DNA of 64,000 nucleotides, from NCBI GenBank assembly GCA_963920765.1, contig OY987247.1, positions 10,946,471 to 11,010,470 of the forward strand, written 5' to 3'. Shown in pieces: positions 1-11,727 of this stretch (the stretch's first letter is position 1; each line of letters opens with the position of its first letter). Origin of the DNA: Ulota crispa (Eukaryota > Streptophyta > Bryopsida > Orthotrichales > Orthotrichaceae). The notes below the pieces were generated by a model, which saw only the letters and a list, made by a program, of their open reading frames with translations, had not been told where the DNA came from and ran no database searches. Made by a program: the position numbers and the translations under genes.

Positions 1-215
1 GTTTGTAAAAAAAACCATGTTTTTTCACTAGGCATTGTTCATTTGTAACCTCCTTTGTGGTTCTAGTTTAAATCAAGGTCTCTAAATCCAAATCTAAAAG
101 CAAATTTACCAAATTCAACTTGTTGGTAGTAAATACCTGAAATTTACCCTCGCCCCCGGCGTGCATATATCAAACCCCAGGTGTGCACACATCAATTCCT
201 ATTAGAATCATATAA
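1..215. repeat. Partial copy of a foldback MITE arm
   Basis: This stretch resembles the right arm of the complete foldback element at 51191-51623. Shared landmarks, in order, are a phrase about 'ggtctctaaatccaaat', an AC-rich 'aattcaact' stretch, 'aatttaccc' and a final 'gtgcacacatcaattcc'. The left part of the element lies outside the window or is lost. It has no coding potential. Similarity was judged by eye. Confidence 0.5.
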
Positions 216-1036
216 TTATCTAAATTACCATTTAAAATTGCTGACTTTGCCTTGAAGTTATTTTGAACAAACTTGCAAAGTTCAAAAAAAATATGAAGGA
301 ATCAGTTGATGATTTTTGTTGTTTTTACATGCATTATTGCACTATTGCATTAGGCTTAGTAGCAAATAATTTTCATTAATAGAATTCTTTGAAGTTGCCA
401 TTTTTTGTTTATTTCAATATGCTAGTCTGCTAGGAATCCAGGACCAAGGGCATATTGTGCATGATTGTTAGTGCCAAATCACTAAATTTGTTGTACAACA
501 GTACCAAAAATAATCAAACAAATAAATTTGCATAATATAGCAAATTTTTGTTTAATTTTTTTTTCATGGTCAGTGTTTCTAGTTTCAACAGAAATAAATA
601 ACTGTTTGACATATTTGAAAATCCCTTGCTGAAAAAATGTGCAAATGCAAAGTTTTGCACAATTTTTACCCACTTAATAATGATATTGCAACTTGAAATG
701 CATTTTTAGGCAATCTTTTATAATTTACTATAAATAGAGCTTTTGAAGTTGAATTACCAACACAAGCCATAATATAGTGAACATATTGAATTCTTAGTAT
801 TTTAAGACATTCTTAAAGACTAAAGGCAACTTTGCTTCATGCAATGATATTTAATTCTTTAGTATACATTAGTTGAACATTTAAAAAAAAAAAAAACTAT
901 CTCAAAAGCAATTTTGTAGCTCAAAATTTTCTAACAAGAAGAATTTAGGAATAATCCCTACAAAGCTCTAAAATTTTGAGCAAAAGTAATTTACATGCAC
1001 ATTTTTTTGTTAAAGAGAAATACATTAAAGGTTATT
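216..1036. other. AT-rich intergenic stretch, nothing recognised
   Basis: Only short, low-complexity open frames are present, rich in Phe, Ile and Lys codons as expected of AT-rich noncoding DNA. I see no gene or repeat boundary here. Confidence 0.6.
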
Positions 1037-1967
1037 TTAACCCCTAAAGGACCAACTGTCCCCTTGGGGGACACATGGAATTTTGGGCATGTACTTACAA
1101 CTAGACTACTTTATGTGATTTTTTGAAACTTTTATTGATGATGATGAAGTCAAAAATCTACGTGAACATCTAATTTTTTCTTCATTTCAACATTTATTGA
1201 AGAAGTTATGCATGAATTTTTGAAATACAGGGGAGATTGGGTAGCCAGAAACTTTTCTAAAAATAACATTTTTTGAAATAAAAATCTAAAATTGGTTCTT
1301 TAAGTTTATACACATGTGGGAAGCTTTGAATCATTCAATTTTGATTTATGAGTGAAAAGTTTTAGTTTGCAGGTAGGTACGGAACTCCCATACCTCCATT
1401 CCTTTTGCTTTTGGTGCTTTACTTTTTTGTGCTCTTTGTGAATTTATATTTTGACTTTTTTTTCCCATGTTGTAGTAGACTAAGATTCCTTGGTTTTCAC
1501 CATTTGGATCAAAGTAATTCAAATTTCTGAATTCTACATAAATCCTCCAATTTTGCCTAGTGTATATGCATATTCATGACCTTATAGCATTGCAGGATTT
1601 TACAAAGTATGATTCTCACCTCCAATTCATTTGAAAATTCTCCAACACTTACCTAACTTGGTCTTCTACATGGAAAAAATAAACCTCAAATTTGCTTAGA
1701 GCAGTTTTTTTGATTTAGAGGCAATCAAAAGGCTTCTGAAATTTTTGGGCAGCAGGAAAAACACTTATTTTTTCACAATCAATATCTCACTCCTCTACAT
1801 ATAGGATGAGCTCATTTTTTTCCACAAGTACCTCCCATAGTCTAGGGCAACATTTTATGGTTGGATTTCCAAAAATAATCATTTTCATACCTTTCTACTC
1901 ATTCCCTCAAAAGTGACAGTCTTCAATAACTTTCATTGAAAAAAGGGCTTGGTCCTTTAGGGGTTAA
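1037..1967 (+). mobile_element. TTAA-flanked MITE, copy 1 (piggyBac-like ends)
   Basis: The element starts TTAACCCCTAAAGGACCAA and ends with the exact reverse complement of those 19 bases, giving perfect terminal inverted repeats with TTAA at both ends. The roughly 0.93-kb interior has no transposase and only poly-T-rich sequence, so it is non-autonomous. TTAA target duplication followed by a CCC-starting terminal repeat is the known signature of the piggyBac superfamily; assignment to piggyBac is inference because no transposase is present. Copies 2-4 lie at 29172-30105, 52167-53211 and 54191-55118. A shared internal landmark is the TTTGGGCATGTAC segment near the left end. Confidence 0.75.
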
Positions 1968-2486
1968 GGGATCCAATTGCTCTAAAGTATATAAAAACAC
2001 TCTGCGTGCCCAAATTTAGTACATATGTGAAGTAGATCATTGTTTGTTTGTAGTTGCTCACTTGTACTCAAATCTTGGAAAATGATGGACCTAATATTTT
2101 TTCACTTAAACTCATTGTCTAATTGCTCTCAAACAATGGATTTCTACACAAAGACTTTTATGTTGGTTTAATTTACAAAATTAAAAATATTATTTCCTTT
2201 CAAACCTTGATAAAAAGTTTGAACAGTGAATAAATACTAATGTGTTCCAAGGCAAAGAGAAAAATATGATATTTCATCCACCCAATGTTCTAATACAATT
2301 TTATCTTCTGAAACATTCAAAAAAAAACTCTGAAATTTGATCAATAATAGAAAATTGCCAAAAATTGCTCTCTTATAAAAATCATGCTTTAGCAATATCA
2401 AGCATACAAACACTTCGTGCAGTTTCTTGTTAAGTATCATAGAAAGCCAAAATTAACATAAGTACTTGAATATTCTAATCTTCTTC
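1968..2486. other. AT-rich intergenic stretch, nothing recognised
   Basis: No convincing coding frame, RNA gene or paired repeat is visible. Confidence 0.6.
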
Positions 2487-2964
2487 ATAATAATTGAATA
2501 GGCGGAGGTGGTAGTCACACTCAACGATTTCATAGGTGGGGAGGACAATTCCGCAAAGTCCATCTTTAGTTCCTCATTAAAATAGAATAGAGTTCAAGTT
2601 TAACCAAAGTTATGATTGGAATAAAGTAAAACCACCTACGACTCTCTTTTATATGCTTCACTAGACATTAACAACAAGTCACTGGCAATTGCACCTTGCA
2701 CCATCACTAGCAGTTGCACCACAACTTTCTTTCGGCAAAAAGAGGGCATGAGGATAGGGGGCACGGGGATAGGGGACACAATTCAAGGATATGGGGGCAC
2801 AAGGATAGAGGGGGCACGGGGATAGAGGGGCATAGGGATAAGGGGGCATGGGGATAGGGGGCACGGAGATAGGAGGCATATGGATAGGGGGCACAGGGAT
2901 AGAGAGGCACTATAATAGGAGGTTGGAGCATAATTCCATTGCTACAACGAGTGCGTAAACTAGT
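2487..2964 (+). mobile_element. Helitron-like non-autonomous element with internal G-rich minisatellite
   Basis: The left part (from the 'ttgaataggcgg' motif at about 2498) matches, in reverse complement, 20200-20340, so the two are copies of one element. The right end reads 'gctacaacgagtgcgtaaactagt', closely matching the ends of copies at 39409 and 40265. A conserved CTAGT terminus fits the Helitron 3' rule (CTRR followed by T). I do not see a clear terminal hairpin and the 5' TC end is not fixed, so Helitron is the best but not the only reading. The G-rich minisatellite fills the right half. Confidence 0.5.
2743..2925 (+). repeat. 15-bp G-rich minisatellite, array 1
   Basis: A degenerate tandem array with the unit GGGGATAGGGGGCAC (15 bp, with variants such as AGAG and CATA). 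Because 15 is a multiple of three and the complementary strand has no stop in the unit, the minus strand is open in several frames and yields proline-rich pseudo-proteins. Runs of four or five G separated by three or four bases repeat many times on the + strand, so G-quadruplex formation is possible. Confidence 0.85.
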
Positions 2965-3952
2965 TTATCTAAATAATACTCCATACTAAAATAAATGAAA
3001 ACATGTTCTCAATCATGATTTGAGTATTAGAATATGGAATGGGTGCTTGGATGCTTTAAGAGCCTTATTGGAGCATTCTTAACTTTGTAGTGGTTGCTTT
3101 TAGAACTCATATGCTTCATTTACAAACTGCTTTTGCATCATGAATACTACCACCTATGATTAAGAATAGTTACCTATGCACCTTTTTGCTTTGATAAATT
3201 ATAATTAATTCAACTAGCTCAAAAAAGTTCAAATTAAACAACCACAAAATTGTCTCTTCTTTGACTTTCTACCAAAAATATTTCCATTTTACCAAGTTGC
3301 CCTAATTTTCCCACAGAAGCACACTTTTGCTTAGATGGTCCATTTACAAGCCTCCTACCTTATGGCATGTTATGCTTTTGGTTGTGGCTCCATCTATCTT
3401 TTGTTGTTTTTTGGTTGTTGCATGGGGCAACTTCTCCCATAAATTGGTTATCATACGACAAACAAAACCTTTAAATGATAACCTACATCTAATCAACAAC
3501 CAATTTTTGTGGAGTGGCTTGCCTGGATACTCAAAGGCAAGCGCTAAAACTCCAGATTTCATAATGTTGAATATTTGGGTCTATTTAAGATACATAATTT
3601 ACATTTAAATGAGATCTAGTGAGTACATCCATTTCATGTTTGCAAAACCACTTGATTTCATCTGTTGAAAACCATGCAACCTACTATAGGACATTTTCCT
3701 CCCATTAGATGAGATAGAAACATTACAAATTTTTGCAAGACATAATTACCTGCTGTTTCCCTCGCTACCTTGGTTCCAGTAAACTTCTGCTTATACCATA
3801 TGTTTTGCTGCAGGCATTGCAGTTCTATCTGTACACAAATGCAACTTTCTCATGCCCCTCAAACATCAAGTCGGGTGCTCAGCACAGAGCGAACTATTCT
3901 TTCGCCTTTTACGCGCTGGGTACATATACCGGCATACCCCATTTTTTGGATT
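2965..3952. other. Intergenic, with two GC-richer exon-like patches
   Basis: Patches at about 3320-3560 and 3735-3950 are more GC-rich than the surroundings. The second has a splice-acceptor-like 'gttttgctgcag' ending at 3814 followed by open sequence. I recognise no protein family in any frame and cannot link the patches into a gene. They may be relics of a lost gene or captured gene fragments. Confidence 0.35.
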
Positions 3953-4185
3953 CACTAGTAGAAAATTGCATTGAAACCCACTAAATTATGTCGAATTGTT
4001 TTTATTGAGTTCCTTATTTTCAACTTATGTCGAATTGTTTTTATTAAGTTCCTTATTTTCAACGTAAAATTCTGTAAAATTTCAACGCAAAAACTCATTC
4101 CAACTCAAAAATTTGCATTGAAAACAAGGAACTCAATAAAAACTTGACATAATTTAGTGCGGTTCAACGCAATTTTGTACTAGTG
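3953..4185. mobile_element. CACTA-type MITE with 3-bp target duplication
   Basis: The 233-bp element begins CACTAGTAGAAAATTGC and ends with the near-perfect inverted copy GCAATTTTGTACTAGTG. The inverted similarity continues inward for about 70 bp on each side. It is flanked by ATT on both sides (3950-3952 and 4186-4188), a 3-bp target duplication as expected for the CACTA (En/Spm) superfamily. A short internal direct repeat ('atgtcgaattgtttttatt') occurs twice near the left end. No coding content. Confidence 0.85.
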
Positions 4186-5610
4186 ATTGCTCCTCACGGA
4201 GCCCACCAATTCTAATACAATACTGGACTTTTCTAGAACCACTATTTCTGTTGTTTCCATAATTCGTTGATTCTGATGAAGTATGGAAGTTGGCCCTGAC
4301 TTGTTTATTAAAATGCTGCAAAGGAACGAAACGAGTATCCTCGACCTAAAGCATGGAGCCCATCAGTCAAAAAAGAAACTCGGATTATCCCCTTGGTCTC
4401 CTCATTGCGAAAAACACGCATCGATCTCCTTCTAACACCGATTAAGGTTCCATTTTTGCTGCCATTGTCTAAAATGTCTCCCTCTTCAATCCAAATCTTT
4501 AAAAAATCGTTTCGAACTCCACAATCTATTGTTAAAATTTCCCAAACTTGAATCAAATGCTTTGATTCTATAAAACGCGGCATTGCTCTGAAAATAAATG
4601 AAAAAACCACGGCACAAACGAGAATGCCGTCACTGGTTTGTTAAAACGATTGGATGGCAAAGAAGGAAACTGTCTGAAATGCAAAAATTCTGCAGTGACT
4701 TGTCTTGTCCCGAGTTTGATTGGCTCCGAGCAAAGTTTTTGGTGGCATTTGACATTGCCAAAGCTCCTACTGGTTATAGGGGCCAATGCTACCCCTCAGA
4801 TCTCTCATCTCCTGGCTTTATCCAACAGTGTTGGGCATCTCCCCCTTGCATTTTTAAAACTATAAACTCATTGACACAAGATTCTTGAACTAGAATTGGA
4901 AATTAAGTAGTAAACTTCCGTAGTGACTTTGGTGAGTGCGGCTGAATATTCAAAGTAGCATCCCGAAACCTCTATTCAAATTCATCAAATTTCATTCAAT
5001 TCGATGCTCAAAAACACACTTTTGATATAATGGTTCAAGCTAAATTGTTTTGTATATTTCAATTGTAGGGTCAAGATAAAGTCTATGATAAAAACCATAG
5101 GGTTGAGTCGAATTGTAATGTTTTTTTACTTGGATTAAATCATGCAATGCATAGAATCATTAAAAATCATAAAACTCAAAATAAATTCAAAAAATCATTT
5201 GTGTAGCGTGTACAAAAAAAGAAAACAACTTGTGCTTTAGACATCTTATAATTATCAAATTTTATTGGCTTTAAACCAAGAAAGAAGAACTTCGTTTTGA
5301 GTGGTCACATAAGAAAAAGTTTGAGTAAGACCTTATTCAAGAAGCAAGGATGTGTTTCAAGAACAAAATCCCTTGTAGTTTGCTAATTCATTTTGACAAT
5401 TTTGGAATTGCTAAATTGTAATTACTCACTTGAAATTTGAATTTTGGAAATTTGGAAATTACATATCTCTTATCTAGAAATGCAAAAACCTCTTATCAAT
5501 GGTTGTAATGAAACCCTAGCATATCATATATTTTGTTTGCATGCCTACACACTCAAATTTCTATAATGTAATTTTTTTTTGATATCAAATCTCTATTCTC
5601 TCATCAAATC
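4186..5610. other. Intergenic, with a GC-richer block at about 4190-4890
   Basis: The block at 4190-4890 has overlapping open frames on both strands of about 100 codons each. None shows a motif I recognise and no splice pattern makes one longer, so it is not called as a gene. From 4890 onward the sequence is AT-rich and featureless. Confidence 0.4.
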
Positions 5611-5689
5611 TTAACCCATTAACGCCCAATCAACCAGAATATGGTCGATTTCCCGTGTATTTCTAGATCTCTAGGCGTTTATGGGTTAA
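5611..5689. mobile_element. Short TTAA-flanked MITE (79 bp)
   Basis: It starts TTAACCCATTAACGCC and ends GGCGTTTATGGGTTAA, an inverted pair with TTAA at each tip. It looks like a very short relative of the larger TTAA-flanked elements, with different internal sequence. Confidence 0.6.
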
Positions 5690-6815
5690 GAAAAAATTTG
5701 TATCAACTCAACCTCATACCATATCACTTTGTATTTTCTATTGTGGTTGTCACTCAGTATTTTGTTAGAACATGTTGTATGCAAATGTAATGATAATGAG
5801 CTTGATATATGCAAAAGAATTATAGATCCATCTAGCATGGGAGTCAAACATTTCCTTCATGTCATGTTTAAACACAACACTATATTATCTCTGTTATAAA
5901 ATTAAGTATAATTACTCACATTATGAGGTCATAACATAACGCATGTCCAGGTGCATAATTTCAATAAACAAATGTATATAGCTACCTACCATAACACTTG
6001 TGCACACACTTTCCGGGAGAAACACCCACAGGTATTCTTTTAATAAACATACTTCATAGGACATTACGTATACTATGCATATGTATTGGTGTGTACTCGA
6101 CATTGTCATTGACCTATCTCTTCAAGTTGATCACGTTAAAATCCCAAAACATAATGATATTCACTTGCTTTTTAGTGATAATAGCAGCCATCAATAAACT
6201 GCCAAAACACTACACTACTAAATCAACTCAAATTATTAAGGAAAATTCAATGATTAGGAGGGAAGTCCTAGCATCAGCAGAACAACTTTAAGGCCTTCAG
6301 TCTAAACCACACCTATAAAATACAATCAAACTAATACGTCTTTGAAGGGCCTTCGATAAAAACCTTACCTATAAAAAAACAGTACCCATTGCCGAGTGCG
6401 AGGCCTTTACAGATTTCAAACACTGAAATACAATATTATGTACCACAAAAAGGGAACCAGAATCATAACAGGTAACAACTCTTTTCATTTACTTTGAAGA
6501 GCCTAGGTTAGGTCATCAAAACTGAAGATATCGAACCACTGCTAAACTAACTCTCGATTTCCGCTGCACCTGAAGGGTGAGTTCTATGATGAACACCAAT
6601 ATCGTTCAGAAACAAAAGATCTCAGGTCCAATTCACCACACCAAGCAGTTTTTCCCTGAACTACTGATGCAGAAGTTTATACACAAGGCTAAAACACTCA
6701 ACTGTCATAAATTACAGAGCAACGACAAAAGAAAAGTACACCAATGTTTCTGGTTCCAGAAAACCGAAAATCTAGAGAAACTCGTAAAAGCTACAGTACA
6801 CGGCGAGTTTGTCAC
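5690..6815. other. Intergenic and probable 3' flank of the hydrolase gene
   Basis: The part nearest 6800 probably includes the 3' untranslated region of the minus-strand hydrolase gene. No other feature is supported. Confidence 0.5.
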
Positions 6816-9800
6816 TCACAAAGTGAAGGCTTTCTTGTTGGAGTCTTCCAGCAAAGTGCGGACCATCTTTTCAGCCATCCCAGGGTAAGCAATCAAGATA
6901 TGGCCGTCGCCTGGAAGTTCATGATACTGAACCCACGGTAAGCTGTTGGCCAGATACTTTTGCAAGGTAGCAGGAATCATGCTGTCCTCAGTTCCCTGCC
7001 AAATGTGAACAGGAGTATCAAAAGGATTCTCCAAAGTCAAGGGTGTGAAGCGCCAGTCGGAAAACATGATCATCAAATCTCTGTATTTCGATTCAAAATG
7101 GCCTTGCTGCATTGCCTCCTTGTAGTGCTGCACAAACCAGGACACATAATTAACTCCTGAAAATGCTGCACACACATGATCCATAAGCGCTTTTCAGCAA
7201 CTATAACACTAAATTGTATTTGAGAAAGCACAGGTAATTTTCTCAACTATGAAACGATTCCCTCAAGGAAAGACTTTTAGCAGCAAAAAAGGGGATTTGT
7301 CGATCCAGAGAGTTCATCAGGATATACCTCGGGAAGTGCGATAGGACTAAGAACTGTCCTTATGAGCTCCTGGTCCTTCGGATGGAAAGTCGTAGTTGCA
7401 TTTTCAGATTCAATAGCCATTACCGGGAACCGCTTCTGGTTGTTATACCAGTAAGTGAAAGACGGAAGATAATGAGCGACCATTAAAGACAGTTTATCTC
7501 CAGTTCGCTGAGAGGCCCAGGCTTTGTCCATTTCAGACTTGGGAAATCCTGACCACCAGAAGTTGACGCCTGGCGCTGAAAAAGCAACACCTGCAAGCCT
7601 CTCAGGTCTATACTTCAACAAACCCCAGCCGATATAGCCTCCATATGAAGATGCAATAACATGAAACTTGGGCCTCAACCCAAGCCCATCTGCCAGGTTC
7701 ACAACATCCTCAGCATCTGATTGAACGGAGCGTTTTGGATTTGGGTCACTTTGACCATATCCAGCTCTGTCAAATGTCACAACATAGAGACCGAGCTCAT
7801 TCATAACCTCCTGCACAATGGTCATGAAGTTTATTAGACAACACAAATACCAGAACTCCAAGATCGGTCTACAGAACCGTTATAAGACAGGAATAAAGTA
7901 CAGCATCAAAGAGTACACTTCAAAAATGCAAAAATTATATATTAACACTATATCATTCCAGTCACAAGACTACAATATAGCTGAGATGCATCTCTTAGTA
8001 CAATATTCAAGGAACAACCTTCACAATACAACTAGTGAGAGCTTCAACAAGAGTACTCACAGTAGGGATTGGAATACTCTGGAAGCGAGATCCCATATAG
8101 CCATGGATGTAAACAATGTAGTGACTTGCCCTTTCTCTTTTCACACCCCATTCTTTATAAGCCAAATACCTGCCATCGCGCATTTCAATTCGTGGAGCAG
8201 TAACTTTGGGTCCTTCAGGACTATTTAGCACCTTGAAAGGCGGTGGAGTGATGGCCTTGTATATCATGCTTCCTACAATGACTCCGACAAGCATCACTAT
8301 CCTTCGCACAAAACCTGCACCAGCTTCCAAGTCCTAGTTAAATATAAGTGCCCACGATGCGTTTCTAGAGCATGCCTACATCTCAACCAAAGAAGACATG
8401 GGCAAGACCAAGTGGCAGTTGTCAATATTGAGATTCCTCCCAACAGTATGATGTACCCCAGATACAGGCAAATCCTCCCAACCTGCCCTTCAAATTTCAT
8501 AACAACCCAAAGCATTCCAGTTCAGGGCCTTGTCCACCTGCCCTCACAGACATTTCGATGACGTTACATCTCTCCATGGTTACTAGCTCATTTTTATTGC
8601 ATTTCATAAATTCCGTCTTTTTATTTCTTTTTTACGATTCTGTTTGTTAAGGTTGTTCTTAGGTCTTCAGTACACATACAAAGCTAGAAAACCTTTAAGA
8701 CTAATCATATCATTATGGAACTAGAACACTAAGAACTGGAAAAAAAGAAGTTATTATTCTGATTTCCAGTAACTCTCGTCCCCATCATTTTCAAGGTTCA
8801 CTAGCAGATTCATGAAAGGAAATTGCCGAAAATACGCTCACACACAATAGGTTAGCACTTTCGTACACAAAAATTTGAAATGGTAGCCGTAAATCCATTC
8901 CCAACATATTCCAGCGTAGACTAACAAACCGGCGATTGAACATTAGAGGAAAATAGCTCCAAACACCTCAAATCTCTTGTGAAATAAAAAGAAATTCCAG
9001 GGTCCATAAGAACCGCTCTTTAATGCAGAGAAAGGAACGAACTTGAAAGCGCTTATAGCTCCAACCATACCTGACGCAATATGAAACACAAGCGTTGTTG
9101 AAGCTAGCACACGGACACAGCGACCGGAATCTGATCGTTTTGTTCTAATATGATAGGGTTCGCTGTTTTAAGCACACTAACAAATAGTGAAAAGCGTTTA
9201 AGACAGTTCAAATTATTTCTAAACCAGGTTTTCGAGAACAGAACAAACCGACCTTAAGGTCCATTCGCACCTGGTGTTATAAAGTGCATAAGAGCTGTTC
9301 TATATACGGCTTTAGTGAAGCCTGTTCACACATCCTAGTGTTCTTACACACCGAACCTGAAGTAAGGAGTGCTCTTTCACCCGAATCAGCTGCACTTTCA
9401 GCGATATCTTTAGCACACAAATCCAGTTTTACATAAGAACGAGATCAGCACAAAATGAACATTTTAGAGATTTAAGTGCGGTCTTTTGCAGTGGCTCTCG
9501 GAAGCCTGCGTTACCAAAGAGCAGGGGAAGTGTGGAAACATGCATCAAACAAAAGATGTGTTTTGGTTTCCTTTCGTCACTTGCCTTGGAATTCTCATAC
9601 AATTTCTCTTCTAACTATGCGTTGGTTTGAAACTTTGGCTCTGCACAACTCTTCATGACTATTGTCGTTATGGCTAGGGTTTGAGTGAACCCCAAATATA
9701 GGAGACGGGAGTAAGATTGTATCAATGTTTTATCCTCCATCTTTTGAAACACTGGTTAAGTCGTGCTGAGATCTTTTTGTTGTTTATTTTTTCTTGGTTG

Positions 9801-11290
9801 CAGTTGGTGGATTTTAGTAAGCTGGAAATTGTTACATTGAAGAGATATCGGAGGCATTTCAAATTGGTAATCTCCACATTTTTTACTCATACTTGAATCT
9901 CCATGTTTCCAACTCATACTTGAATTGAGATTTCTTCCTTTTATGGGGTGTTTCATCTTTACAGGCTTTTTATAAACCATTCAAGAGTGTATTTGGTCAA
10001 TTTCAAAATTAAGGTTGCATCTACTGATTTTTCCTTCTTCTTATGTTCCTTGTTTTAGGTGGAAGTTGATCCAAATTCAACCGAAGAGCAACTTCTACAT
10101 GTTGTCGGTTGACACTTCATGTCACAAATGAGAATTGATTCCTTCCATTTTTGTAGACTCCACTTCACATTTGTAATGCAACGCAAGTGGTAATTTATGA
10201 AATTCAATTTTTTTTTCCATCACAACATTGCTTACAAAGTTTTCCTCACCAGAAATGTCAGTCTCTTTTTACTTACACAAAGTTTTGACTAAACCTCAAA
10301 CATCAGGCATTTTTCTCTTCCTCAAAGTACATATTACACCTCTTTTTTGCTCACGGTTTTCCAAAATTCCCTTTTCCAAAATTCCCTTATGGAGTATGCT
10401 TTCACAACAATGGCTAAATTTTACCAAACCGTGAGGAATGAAGGGCATTCACCTTATGGCTATGTACAAGGATGTAGGTTTCTATTAGCAAGTTCTCGTT
10501 CAAACACAAACCGCCTACATTTTCCACTCTTGTGTCCAATGTTTTTGAAGACGGTTGCAAGCAATTGTGGTGCTTTGCACAAGGTGTTCAGAGGGACACC
10601 ACAATACAAAACCCTTGCCCGCACTTCCTCAAAATTACATATTTCTCTATATGTGAACAGACAGTGCTTATCTAAAACCACCTACCCCACCGCCCACCCC
10701 AATACCCTAAAAATACACTTCAGCTTTTCCCAAACCTGCTGCTCCAAAAATGGGACGGCTCTTATGGATTTACATCGTTCCTTCATAAAGCCAGGTGCGA
10801 ATGGACCATTATTCTGTTTTCCAGTAAACCTAACTCTCACGTACTCATCAATCTCAAGATTCGCTAGTGGATTCATGAAAAAGAAGCAGCTGAAGACTAC
10901 GTTCACATACAAGCTCATCCACACACATCTGAAATACTCGCCCTAATCTCATTCCAAAAAACCTCGATAATTGTGAATGAACAACAGAGCATAAAAGAAA
11001 CTTATCTAATACTAAAGAAAAGAATTGCAATGAAAAACAGGGACAATGATGATTGATCAATAATGCAAATGTTCCATCAGCTAATTAAGAACACACTCTA
11101 AAATACGAGGTTATTGATAAAGATAGTACACGGACAAGAAGAGCAGAGTGAATCCAAAGTGACAAGAAGCTATTGCAAACGAAATCTCACCGGAAAACCC
11201 TGGACCTCGCTTGACAGCATCGCGACGAGTATGAGAGCGTGCCGAAGCAGCCGTAATCCGAGGTTTCTTCACCTTCGTCACCTCCGCCAT
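6816..11290 (-). CDS. Alpha/beta hydrolase-fold protein, plant family, four exons
   Basis: Exons on the minus strand are 11290-11191, 8323-8061, 7810-7328 and 7127-6816. All junctions are GT-AG and in phase, giving 385 residues. The N-terminus carries the 'ITAASARSHTRR' motif typical of this plant family, then a membrane anchor at about residues 41-56, a PPP motif, and 'APRIEMRDGRYLAYKEWGV' leading into the hydrolase fold. The nucleophile elbow is ASSYG (Ser176); the acid is probably Asp330 in QGTEDSMIP and the base His358 in GDGH, so the triad is complete. The substrate is unknown; relatives are annotated as generic hydrolases. An in-frame ATG at 11428 would add 46 Ser-rich residues, possibly a targeting extension, but family members start near the 11290 Met. 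Intron 1 is 2.87 kb. The fourth-exon acceptor was chosen because it keeps phase and matches family spacing. Confidence 0.85.
8324..11190 (-). other. Long first intron of the hydrolase gene
   Basis: GT at 11190-11189 and AG at 8325-8324 bound a 2867-bp intron, far longer than the other two. It is more GC-rich than intergenic DNA in this window. The segment beginning at 9255 (GGTCCATTCGCACCTGG) recurs in inverted orientation at about 10793-10809. Stretches near 8770-8850 and 10825-10905 share 'ttccagtaa...gattcatgaaa' landmarks in direct orientation. Open frames of up to 199 codons inside it have no recognisable protein similarity and are not called. Confidence 0.6.
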
Positions 11291-11727
11291 GTTTGCACTC
11301 TGGACCAACTCTCCTGCGAGGTTCTCGAGCTGGAATGGAGCTGTGGTGGAAGCTGCGATCGGCTGCGACTGCGGATGCGACGCAGAATCGAAAGAGAGTT
11401 CCGAGCGCGGGATGTTGAGAGAACGCATTGCTTTGGTAGGAGGACTTGCGAGGGGGAAGATGAATGATTTCCTTGTGGATGGTTATCATTCGTTCGATGT
11501 TGGCTAGGGTTTTTTCTTATTTTCTCATCCGTATTGAGGTGGCAGAGCCGTCACGAGATTAGCAATACACCGGTAAGCTTACCCCCCATTTTATTAGCAG
11601 GAATTTAGGGTCAATTTCCATTTCCATGCCTGGAAACTGGAATCATTCATGGTCGTGGGTAATTTTTAGAAAATTCAGATACTCGTGTTCTCTGTGCTTC
11701 TTGCAAAAAATTGTCGGAACACCATAA

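Noticed and set aside
4308..4888. Overlapping open frames of about 100 codons on both strands
   Set aside because: No motif, no splice extension and no preference for one strand. Reported only as a GC-richer block.
10347..10946. A 199-codon open frame on the + strand
   Set aside because: Lies inside the hydrolase intron 1, composition is not protein-like and no family is recognisable; minus-strand shadows overlap it.
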